Assembly (NCBI GenBank): GCA_024643595.1
Contig: JAHEMS010000229.1
Coordinates: 1 to 6,049 of the forward strand
Direction: 5' to 3'
Length of the DNA: 6,049 bases
Source: Bacteroidota bacterium
Lineage (GTDB): Bacteria > Bacteroidota > Bacteroidia > Cytophagales > Cyclobacteriaceae
This document shows, one piece after another, positions 1-6,049 of this stretch. Positions within the stretch are counted from its first letter, which is position 1. The number at the start of each line of letters is the position of its first letter. The position numbers and the translations under genes are program-made. The notes beneath the pieces were generated by a model. That model had not been told where the DNA came from. It did no database searches and saw nothing but the letters and a program-made list of their open reading frames with translations.

Positions 1-10
1 CTAATTCTTT

Positions 11-1084
11 TTAAGATTCAATTTTATAAAACTTTTTCTTCAGCCAGAAAGCAACATTCACCAAAACGATCAATGCGGGCACTTCAACCAGTGGGCCCAC
101 CACCCCGGCAAATGCCTGGCCGCTATTGATCCCAAATACCCCGATCGCTACTGCAATGGCCAGTTCAAAATTATTTCCTGCGGCAGTAAATGATAAAGCG
201 GCATTCTGTGAATAATCGGCCCCCAATGATTTACCGATAAAGAAAGTAATCAGGAACATGATGGCAAAATAGATCAGTAGCGGAATGGCAATTCGCACTA
301 CATCGAATGGTATTTCCACAATCAATTGTCCTTTCAGACTAAACATGGCCATGATCGTAAAAAGTAAGGCCAGTAATGTGATCGGGCTAATGCGAGGAAT
401 AAATTGATTCGTATACCAATCGTCGCCTTTGATTTTTCTTAAAAAATATCTGGTCATAAATCCGCATGCGAAAGGAATTCCTAAATAGATGAATACGCTT
501 TCTGCAATTTGGCCAATGGTAATGTTCACCACGTAGCTGCTCATTCCTAAATGTGGAGGAAGCCAAGTTATAAAGAACCAGGCAAAAACACTGTAAAATA
601 AGATCTGGAAAATGCTGTTGAATGCGACTAACCCGGCCGCATATTCACGATTGCCATCAGCCAATTCATTCCATACAATCACCATAGCGATGCATCGTGC
701 AAGTCCAATCATAATTAATCCCATCATGTACTCAGGATCATCCCTCAGGAATGTAATCGCCAGCACAAACATCAACACCGGACCAATAATCCAGTTCATG
801 ATCAGCGAAAGGGAAAGAATTTTGATGTTGCTAAATACATGGCCCAACTCTTCATAACGAACTTTCGCCAAGGGTGGAAACATCATCAGAATCAAACCAA
901 ACGCAATGGGGAGATTGGTGGTGCCTGCCTGGAAGGAGTTGATAAAATCAGGAGCTGAAGGAACAAAATATCCTATTCCAACACCCACCCCCATAGCTAG
1001 AAAAATCCAGAGGGTAAGAAATCGATCCAAAAAACTTAGTTTCTTTCTTTTGCTTGGTTGACAATCGTTCGAGCTACTCATCAT
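11..1084 (-). CDS. acr3: Acr3-family arsenite efflux permease
   Basis: An inner-membrane carrier that exports arsenite (and possibly antimonite), driven by the proton gradient; the exit step of arsenic detoxification. The 357-residue protein has about ten hydrophobic segments and a short basic N-terminus (KRKK at 13-15), the usual size and shape of Acr3. The family signature is clear: GLARCIAMVIVWNELADG around residues 127-144, followed by EYAAGLVAFNS. Cys131 in LARC and Glu307 in NNFELAIA are the two residues known to be essential in characterised Acr3 proteins, and their spacing of 176 fits what I recall for the Alkaliphilus protein (Cys129/Glu305). It is the second gene of an operon, starting 25 nt after the arsC stop. 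Two ATGs are adjacent (MM); the first is used here, and the second would remove one residue. The gene looks intact. It is often annotated arsB, but it belongs to the Acr3 family, unrelated to the ArsB permease. Confidence 0.96.
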   Translation of the reverse strand: MMSSSNDCQPSKRKKLSFLDRFLTLWIFLAMGVGVGIGYFVPSAPDFINSFQAGTTNLPIAFGLILMMFPPLAKVRYEELGHVFSNIKILSLSLIMNWIIGPVLMFVLAITFLRDDPEYMMGLIMIGLARCIAMVIVWNELADGNREYAAGLVAFNSIFQILFYSVFAWFFITWLPPHLGMSSYVVNITIGQIAESVFIYLGIPFACGFMTRYFLRKIKGDDWYTNQFIPRISPITLLALLFTIMAMFSLKGQLIVEIPFDVVRIAIPLLIYFAIMFLITFFIGKSLGADYSQNAALSFTAAGNNFELAIAVAIGVFGINSGQAFAGVVGPLVEVPALIVLVNVAFWLKKKFYKIES

Positions 1085-1109
1085 GTAAATTTAATCGTTG
1101 CAGCTATCA

Positions 1110-1742
1110 TCAGTTATCTATGTGAATAATGGAGAAGGCATAGCAAATCTCCCGGCCAATTTCCAATATTCGTTCATGATATTTCTCCGCTTCTTGTGGT
1201 GTGCCATCAAATTCTTTTGGATCGTCGAAGGGAAGAGAAATTCTTTCTTCAGCGCCAATGACCAGCGGGCAGTTTTCATCGGCATGTGAGCAAGTCATGA
1301 TGGCGGCAAATCCCGTTGACGGATTAAAAGGATCGTTATATACTTTTGAAAATGCGAGCAGAGGAGATATTGTTACTCCAAGGTGAACTTCATATCGAGG
1401 ATTTTCTGATTCGTCCGTTTTAACAATACTAAACCCTACTTCATTCATTGCTTTTACTGCTCTTGGGTTGAATGCAGTTGCTTCCGTACCTCCGGAATAA
1501 CACTTTACCTCTTCAACATTATAATAGGCAGCGGCCGCCTGTGCCCAGATTTGTGAGATGTGACTTCTCCGAGAGTTATGCGTGCAGATAAAAATTAAAC
1601 AGGCGGGTTCACCAGACTTATGCTTACGATCAATAAACACGGCAAGCTGTTTCAGAAGTTGCTTTCTCTCTTCTGGGATTATGGAGTAGCTTTTTTCAAA
1701 CTTTTGAATTTCCTTCCGGAGGGATATTAATATTTCTGCCAT
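1110..1742 (-). CDS. arsC: Arsenate reductase, low-molecular-weight phosphatase type
   Basis: A cytoplasmic enzyme reducing arsenate to arsenite, which the downstream Acr3 exports. The phosphatase P-loop CX5RS is at Cys53-Ser60 (CTHNSRRS) after a hydrophobic strand (ACLIFI). Cys151 and Cys158 in CSHADENCP have the seven-residue spacing of the redox pair Cys82/Cys89 of the Staphylococcus pI258 enzyme. FDDP (172-175) carries the expected general-acid aspartate. All residues for thioredoxin-coupled arsenate reduction are therefore present, which favours a reductase over a plain tyrosine phosphatase. The 210-residue protein is much longer than the roughly 130 residues of pI258 ArsC. It has about 43 extra charged, helix-like residues before the P-loop, and the distance from the nucleophile to the redox pair is 98 rather than 72. 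The start at 1742 is the only ATG that keeps the whole N-terminus. It is first in the operon with acr3. Confidence 0.92.
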   Translation of the reverse strand: MAEILISLRKEIQKFEKSYSIIPEERKQLLKQLAVFIDRKHKSGEPACLIFICTHNSRRSHISQIWAQAAAAYYNVEEVKCYSGGTEATAFNPRAVKAMNEVGFSIVKTDESENPRYEVHLGVTISPLLAFSKVYNDPFNPSTGFAAIMTCSHADENCPLVIGAEERISLPFDDPKEFDGTPQEAEKYHERILEIGREICYAFSIIHIDN

Positions 1743-1777
1743 GCTGATTTCAATAGTGATACTGAATACAATATTAC

Positions 1778-1801
1778 AATAGTGGATAACTATCCGGCAT
1801 T
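1778..1801. promoter_or_regulatory. Candidate operator dyad upstream of arsC
   Basis: A 24-bp imperfect palindrome: AAT, three unpaired bases, GGATA, a 2-bp centre, TATCC, three unpaired bases, ATT. Eight of eleven positions in each arm match. Its centre is about 47 nt upstream of the arsC start codon, a sensible place for a repressor such as ArsR. The assignment is inferred from position and symmetry; the binding protein is unknown and no arsR gene is in the window. Confidence 0.3.
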
Positions 1802-1971
1802 AATTAAATCTTATTTTCGTTAAGGCATCTTTATCCCAATGTAATTCTGATTTATACTTTAACCTCCTCATTTTCATCCGAATTATCAGAGAAAACAGTA
1901 AGTATAAGCTGATTTGCTTATTCAAATTTTGATTATTTATAGGATCATTTTAACAATTCCATAACATACCC

Positions 1972-2011
1972 TACCCAGCGGGGTAATATTGTCGCGTCAC
2001 CTTTGTGACAA
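1972..2011. promoter_or_regulatory. Paired small dyads just upstream of the receptor gene
   Basis: Two inverted repeats lie in the last 55 nt before the receptor start: TACCC-AGCG-GGGTA (1972-1985) and GTCAC-CTTT-GTGAC (1996-2009), with centres 24 bp apart. The second overlaps a wider dyad, TTGTC (1989-1993) with GACAA (2007-2011). They could be protein-binding sites or small hairpins in the 5' untranslated RNA, depending on where transcription starts, which I cannot determine. Confidence 0.25.
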
Positions 2012-2024
2012 ATAATAAATACTT

Positions 2025-4853
2025 ATGCTTAGGATTAAGTTTTTACTGGTCTTGTTAATAGGAGGATTTGCTTCGTATGCGCAAATAGGCACTATTAAAG
2101 GGACCATCAAAGATGAAAAAAACGGTGAGGGGTTGATAGGAGCCAACGTGGTAATTGAAGGAACCGTTATTGGAGCTTCAACCGATATAGATGGAAATTT
2201 TGTCATCCCAAATGTAAAGGCCGGAAAATATAATCTGGTAGTTACTTCAATTGCCTACCAGACAAAGACCGTCCCTAATCTGGAAGTGTATCCAAATCAG
2301 ACTACAGTTTTAAATACTACACTCAGTGAAGATGTGCAACAATTGGATGAATTGATTGTCACTGCCAGAAGGCAGACCAATACGGATATTTCTGTAATGA
2401 CAGAATTAAAAAAATCGGATTTGGTGGCGGTTGGCATATCATCACAGCAAATCAGATTATCGCAAGACCGTGACGCGGCACAAGTTATCCGTCGGGTTCC
2501 GGGTGTAACTATTGTGGGCAATCGCTTTGTAAATGTGCGGGGATTGAGCGAACGGTATAGCACGGTCATGCTAAATGGTGTAATCGCTCCCAGTACAGAA
2601 GTAGATTCAAAAGCTTTTTCATTTGACTTGATTCCAAGTAGTCTACTGGACCGCATGCTTGTCTTCAAATCAGGCAGCGCGGAAATTCCTGGAGAAATGG
2701 CAGGAGCTGTTATCGGTATTTATACAAAGAATGTGGTAGAAGAAAACTCAATGGCATTATCGGTGTCGGGAAGTTTCCGTAATAACACAACCGGTCAGCA
2801 GGTTTCGTTAAGTCAGGAAAGAGGGACTCAGGATTGGATGGGAAAAGATGATGGAACACGCACATTGCCGGCAGCTTTTCCGAGTGAGAACCTGCGGTTT
2901 TTTTCACAGTACCCATCGGATCAGAATATCTCCAAATTAGTTGGAGCCACTAAGATGCTCCCGAACCATTGGGGCACCCGCACCTTAACTGCAATGCCTG
3001 ACCTACGTGTCAACTTTGATTTTGCACGACTGGTTAGGTTAGGTAGTAAAAAACTTGAGAATGTAACCTCATTAAGTTACACGGCTACCAATCAATTGAT
3101 AAAAGTGGATCAAAATTATTATGATTTCTTTAACGAGGATGCGCAGAAAAGCCCAAACCGATATCAGTATCATGACACTCGTTTCACGCAAACCAATCGA
3201 ATCGGAGCGGTGAGTAATTTCACTTTTGAAATTAGTCCTACCCATCAGATTGAATTCAGAAACTTTTATAATCAGCAAGGACAAAATCAATCTACTTTTC
3301 GCACTGGAACAGATGACGCGCAGGGGTTTGATGTAAGTAATCAATCATTCAATTATAATGCCCGTAGTATTTATAGTGGTCAGCTTTCCGGAAAACATGG
3401 GTTCTCGGATGCGATTAGTTTTAACTGGGTTTTTGGTTACAATAATACCAACGCCAATCAACCGGACTATCGCAGAATCCGGTCACAAAGGGCAATGGGT
3501 TCAACCGATGATTTTTCAATTGTAATTCCACCCGGCGCAAGTTCTTTTGACGCAGGAAGATTTTATTCGAAGCTAAATGAACAAGCCTTGTCTGCTGCTG
3601 GTAACCTGGAATGGAAATTAAATCCTGCCGTTGATGAGAATAAACAAGCTAAGGTAATAGCGGGCTATTACCTGGAAGAAAAAAACAGGACGTTTGATGC
3701 GCGCTGGATGTCATACAAGTGGACAAACTCTTCTTCAATTGATAATAGTTTACTCTATCAACCCTTCAGCCAGATTTTCGCGGAACAGAATTTAGGAACT
3801 CACTTTATTCTTGAAGAAGGAACCAATGAGGGACCTGATCTCTTTGATCAGTATGAAGGACACAATCAATTGGCTGCTGGATATGTAGGAATCGTTACGC
3901 CTTTCGCAGATAAGTTTAGGTTGTCCACCGGTTTGCGTGTAGAACACAACGTTCAGCAAATTGAAGTCTATGATCCAAACAATATTAAGAAGAGAGTAAC
4001 CGACAGCCCGGTGACCATCCCCATGCCGTTTTTTAATCTCTCGTATAGTGTCAGTGAGAAAATGCTTCTTCGCCTCGCCTATAGTAAAACAGTTAATCGT
4101 CCGGTATTCCGTGAGTTGGCGCCATTTAATTACTATGACTTCGATCGCAATGCCGATATTTTTGGAAACCCGGATCTGAAAACAGCACGGATTGATAACA
4201 TTGATTTGAGGTGGGAACTTTATCCTTCTGAATCCGAAAGTGTTTCACTGGGAGTTTTTTATAAAAATTTCAAGGATCCAATTGAGCAATACCTTTCACC
4301 AGGTTCTAATTTGAGATATGGCTATACGAATGCCGACAAAGCAACCAATTATGGCGTTGAAGCCGAAGTGAGAAAATCATTGCAGGGCTTAACAGGAAGC
4401 GGCTTGATAGATAAATTTACACTTGTATTCAACGGCGCATTGATCAACAGTACGATTCAGCTGCCGGCTGCACTCGATAATCTTGATCAGAACCGTGCCA
4501 TGCAAGGGCAGTCACCTTATGTGCTGAACGCCAGTTTGTTTTTCAATGATGCAGCAAGCGGCCTTCAGATGAGCGTGCAGTATAATGTTTTTGGCAAGCG
4601 AATTTACGCGGTAGGAGACAAGGACTTGAATCCTACACAATACGAAATGCCGCGCAACCAGATTGACCTCACCATAACCAAGCAGCTTGGAGAACGACTG
4701 GAATTTAAGTTTGGCATTCAGGATTTATTAAATCAATCCTATCGTCTTGTGCAGGATTCTAATCGTGATAAGAAGATAAACGGAACTGATGAAACGATAC
4801 AAACTTTCCGTTGGGGACAATATACTACCCTGGGCGTTACGTGGAGATTTTAA
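2025..4853 (+). CDS. TonB-dependent outer-membrane receptor with carboxypeptidase-regulatory-like domain
   Basis: A 22-stranded outer-membrane barrel expected to import a bound substrate using energy from TonB-ExbB-ExbD. The 942 residues read in order as: a signal peptide (1-19, probable cleavage after SYA, before Gln20); a carboxypeptidase-regulatory-like beta-sandwich (about 23-105, with the typical GLIGANVVIEGT and STDIDGNF); a TonB-box-like stretch LDELIVTAR (107-115); a plug domain (about 120-240, with RRVPGV, NVRGLSERYSTVMLNG and PGEMAGAVIGI); then the barrel to the C-terminus, which ends in the aromatic TWRF typical of outer-membrane proteins. The receptor appears full length and intact. 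The RGLxxRYSxxxLNG plug motif resembles the non-SusC receptors found in Bacteroidota and Proteobacteria more than SusC. No SusD follows; a beta-helix-like lipoprotein does, after a terminator. The substrate is unknown. The ATG at 2025 gives a complete signal peptide and follows an A/T-rich leader. Confidence 0.94.
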   Translation: MLRIKFLLVLLIGGFASYAQIGTIKGTIKDEKNGEGLIGANVVIEGTVIGASTDIDGNFVIPNVKAGKYNLVVTSIAYQTKTVPNLEVYPNQTTVLNTTLSEDVQQLDELIVTARRQTNTDISVMTELKKSDLVAVGISSQQIRLSQDRDAAQVIRRVPGVTIVGNRFVNVRGLSERYSTVMLNGVIAPSTEVDSKAFSFDLIPSSLLDRMLVFKSGSAEIPGEMAGAVIGIYTKNVVEENSMALSVSGSFRNNTTGQQVSLSQERGTQDWMGKDDGTRTLPAAFPSENLRFFSQYPSDQNISKLVGATKMLPNHWGTRTLTAMPDLRVNFDFARLVRLGSKKLENVTSLSYTATNQLIKVDQNYYDFFNEDAQKSPNRYQYHDTRFTQTNRIGAVSNFTFEISPTHQIEFRNFYNQQGQNQSTFRTGTDDAQGFDVSNQSFNYNARSIYSGQLSGKHGFSDAISFNWVFGYNNTNANQPDYRRIRSQRAMGSTDDFSIVIPPGASSFDAGRFYSKLNEQALSAAGNLEWKLNPAVDENKQAKVIAGYYLEEKNRTFDARWMSYKWTNSSSIDNSLLYQPFSQIFAEQNLGTHFILEEGTNEGPDLFDQYEGHNQLAAGYVGIVTPFADKFRLSTGLRVEHNVQQIEVYDPNNIKKRVTDSPVTIPMPFFNLSYSVSEKMLLRLAYSKTVNRPVFRELAPFNYYDFDRNADIFGNPDLKTARIDNIDLRWELYPSESESVSLGVFYKNFKDPIEQYLSPGSNLRYGYTNADKATNYGVEAEVRKSLQGLTGSGLIDKFTLVFNGALINSTIQLPAALDNLDQNRAMQGQSPYVLNASLFFNDAASGLQMSVQYNVFGKRIYAVGDKDLNPTQYEMPRNQIDLTITKQLGERLEFKFGIQDLLNQSYRLVQDSNRDKKINGTDETIQTFRWGQYTTLGVTWRF

Positions 4854-5019
4854 GAAATTGTTAAGTATAAATCTTTATAAAAGGAGCCAACGGCTCCTTT
4901 TTATTTTTTAAGGGTAATCCATTTTGTATTTGTTAAATCAAAGCTAACAGCGCTTTAACGGTCTAGTAACATAGGCACTATTTATTTGTATCAAAATTGA
5001 AACCTAAAAAGTTTAACAA
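4854..5019 (+). other. Receptor-lipoprotein intergenic spacer
   Basis: A 166-bp spacer containing an intrinsic terminator in its first third and about 110 nt of AT-rich sequence after it, presumably with a promoter for the lipoprotein gene. The nearest -7-like sequences are TGTATTTG (4925-4932) and TTTATTTG (4981-4988), each 7 of 8 to TAnnTTTG, but neither has a clear TTG at the usual distance, so no promoter is called. The leader just before the lipoprotein start is A-rich (CTAAAAAGTTTAACAA) with no Shine-Dalgarno motif, as is usual in Bacteroidota. Confidence 0.5.
4879..4909 (+). terminator. Intrinsic terminator after the receptor gene
   Basis: A perfect 10-bp stem, AAAAGGAGCC (4879-4888) with GGCTCCTTTT (4892-4901), a 3-nt AAC loop, and a T-rich tail continuing to 4909. 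It begins 25 nt after the receptor stop codon. The A-tract on the left arm also gives some function on the opposite strand, but no gene converges here. It implies that most receptor transcripts end before the lipoprotein gene, so the two are either separately transcribed or linked by partial read-through. Confidence 0.88.
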
Positions 5020-6049
5020 ATGGAAGAAATGAAAAAGAGTATCATCAGGATGTTTGCTTTGGCAAGCATAGTAGCCGTGGTTACATTAACATCCTGTAAA
5101 GATGATGAGAATCCGGTTTTTACTGGGCCCACTATTACAGTAACACCAGACGCTGCCTCTCAGGCACCTGGAGGAAAAGTAACATTCTCAATTGCGGTTA
5201 CTGCCGAAGGGAGTCTCGCTTCGGTAAAACTGAATGACACAGAAATTAAAACATATACAACCGATTCTAAAGCGGATGCTTTTACTTATGAATATACTGT
5301 TCCGGTAGGTGCGACTTCTGGTAATCTAACGTTCACCGTTTCTGATAAGCAGAGCGCCCCTAAAACAGGTACTGCTTCTGCAGCGCTAACTATTGGTAAA
5401 GCAACCATTACGGTTGATGCGACGATCACGGCAAACACAACCTGGAAAGCTGATAATTATTATTTGCTAAAGGGTAATATTTATGTACAGTCTGGAGCGG
5501 AATTAACCATTGAGCCAGGTACTATTATTTTTGGCGATAAAGTAACGAAGGGTGCATTGATTATTAGTCGTGGTGCTAAAATTCATGCGCAAGGCACATC
5601 AGCAAAGCCAATTATCTTTACCTCTGTGGCTCCTAAGGGTTTCCGTGATTACGGTGATTGGGGTGGAGTAGTTTTGTTAGGAAAAGCGGTAAACAACCAA
5701 TCCGTTGACCAAAGTATTGAAGGGATTTCTGCACCTTCTGGAGATAACGGTAAATATGGAGGATCCGCCGATGATGATAACACAGGTGAATTTTATTATG
5801 TACGTATCGAATTTGCAGGAATTGCTTTGTCTACTGATAACGAATTGAACGGATTAACATTCGGAAGTGTAGGTAGTGCTACCCAGGTTCATCATGTTCA
5901 GGTTTCTTACTCCGGTGATGATTCTTATGAGTGGTTTGGAGGAACAGTGAATGTCGATCATATGGTTGCATATCGTGGTTGGGATGATGAATTTGATACT
6001 GACTTCGGCTACCGTGGTAATGCGCAATTCCTGGCTTCCTTCCGTGATC
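5020..6049 (+). CDS. Surface lipoprotein with Ig-like and beta-helix-like domains (partial, 3' end missing)
   Basis: The open frame covers 343 codons and continues past the window edge. Residues 1-25 form a lipoprotein signal peptide (basic KKSIIR, hydrophobic core, lipobox LTSC), with lipidation predicted at Cys26, the only cysteine. The following KDDE matches the Bacteroidota lipoprotein export signal (a basic or polar residue then acidic residues), so display on the cell surface is likely. Residues 37-127 look like an Ig/PKD-type beta-sandwich. From about 130 the sequence has the short alternating strands and turns of a right-handed beta-helix (LLKGNIYVQSGAELTIEPGT, GALIISRGAKIHAQG, KPIIFTS, DWGGVVLLGKA), then Asp-rich, conserved-looking blocks (YVRIEFAG, DDSYEWFGGTVN, WDDEFDTDFG). 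I recognise this as a family commonly found beside TonB-dependent receptors, but know no proven function; binding or scaffold for the upstream receptor is an inference. A start at 5029 (MKKSIIRM) would give a more typical signal peptide without the leading Glu-Glu. Confidence 0.88.
   Translation, partial: MEEMKKSIIRMFALASIVAVVTLTSCKDDENPVFTGPTITVTPDAASQAPGGKVTFSIAVTAEGSLASVKLNDTEIKTYTTDSKADAFTYEYTVPVGATSGNLTFTVSDKQSAPKTGTASAALTIGKATITVDATITANTTWKADNYYLLKGNIYVQSGAELTIEPGTIIFGDKVTKGALIISRGAKIHAQGTSAKPIIFTSVAPKGFRDYGDWGGVVLLGKAVNNQSVDQSIEGISAPSGDNGKYGGSADDDNTGEFYYVRIEFAGIALSTDNELNGLTFGSVGSATQVHHVQVSYSGDDSYEWFGGTVNVDHMVAYRGWDDEFDTDFGYRGNAQFLASFRD

Larger units (their letters stand above)
1743..2024. 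other. Divergent arsC / TonB-receptor intergenic region
   Basis: A 282-bp AT-rich spacer between divergently transcribed genes; it must hold the promoter for the arsenic operon (leftward) and probably that of the receptor (rightward). Several short inverted repeats are visible: GGATA/TATCC at 1784-1795, ATAAGC/GCTTAT at 1904-1921, TACCC/GGGTA at 1972-1985 and GTCAC/GTGAC at 1996-2009. An 8-bp inverted pair, TTATACTT at 1852-1859 and AAGTATAA at 1900-1907, is also present. I found no clean match to the Bacteroidota promoter consensus (TTG near -33, TAnnTTTG near -7) in either direction, only 7-of-8 matches to the -7 element without a well-spaced -33 partner. No room exists for an arsR gene, and no convincing small gene is seen. 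Confidence 0.6.

Noticed and set aside
1741..1782. Thirteen-codon plus-strand ORF overlapping the arsC start.
   Set aside because: Too short and overlaps the complement of the arsC start codon; no sign of expression.
1800..1877. Minus-strand small ORF (25 codons from ATG, or 42 from a TTG at 1925) in the spacer upstream of arsC, containing the SD-like sequence AGGAGGT.
   Set aside because: Short, AT-rich and with no recognisable domain. The SD-like motif lies inside the ORF and has no start codon at a proper distance downstream, and Bacteroidota rarely use such motifs. Chance is the simplest explanation.
1998..2005. CACCTTTG as a -7 promoter element for the receptor gene (7 of 8 to TAnnTTTG).
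   Set aside because: No TTG is present at the usual distance upstream, and the implied leader would be only about a dozen bases.
2297..3344. Minus-strand open frames within the receptor gene, and plus-strand frames within acr3 and arsC.
   Set aside because: They are antisense shadows of well-supported genes, without recognisable domains or initiation signals.
1852..4870. The octamer AAGTATAA or its complement at 1852-1859, 1900-1907 and 4863-4870, considered as a shared regulatory box.
   Set aside because: The octamer is AT-rich, the copies differ in orientation and in distance to genes, and the last lies just after a stop codon. Chance occurrence in AT-rich spacers is likely.
11..6049. A functional link between the arsenic operon and the receptor-lipoprotein pair, for example phosphate/arsenate uptake.
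   Set aside because: Only adjacency supports it. The genes are divergent, share no visible regulatory motif, and the receptor substrate cannot be read from the sequence.

Overview
The window suggests a member of the Bacteroidota, probably a Cytophagales- or Chitinophagales-like environmental lineage. Three things point there: a TonB-dependent receptor with an N-terminal carboxypeptidase-regulatory-like domain, a lipoprotein whose residues after the lipobox cysteine (KDDE) look like the Bacteroidota surface-export signal, and A-rich sequence with no Shine-Dalgarno motif before the start codons. The genus cannot be named from what is here.

Layout. Left third, minus strand (1742 to 11): a compact two-gene arsenic detoxification operon, arsC (a Cys-based arsenate reductase of the low-molecular-weight phosphatase fold) followed 25 nt later by acr3 (an arsenite efflux permease). 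ArsC would reduce arsenate to arsenite and Acr3 would extrude it. No arsR regulator lies in the window, but a 24-bp imperfect dyad about 47 nt upstream of arsC is a candidate operator. Middle (1743-2024): a 282-bp AT-rich divergent intergenic region with several small inverted repeats and no convincing gene. Right two thirds, plus strand: a complete 942-residue TonB-dependent outer-membrane receptor (2025-4853), a strong intrinsic terminator (about 4879-4909), then the first 343 codons of a surface lipoprotein with an Ig/PKD-like domain and a parallel beta-helix-like domain. The lipoprotein runs off the right edge.

How the genes may work together. The arsenic pair is a standard pathway. The receptor and lipoprotein form a likely functional pair: a TonB-powered outer-membrane transporter next to a surface lipoprotein, in the manner of SusC/SusD, but the receptor is not obviously SusC-type and the lipoprotein is not SusD-like. 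The substrate is unknown. This pair is the least understood and most interesting part of the window. Nothing in the sequence ties it functionally to arsenic. I see no mobile element, CRISPR array, tRNA or rRNA.
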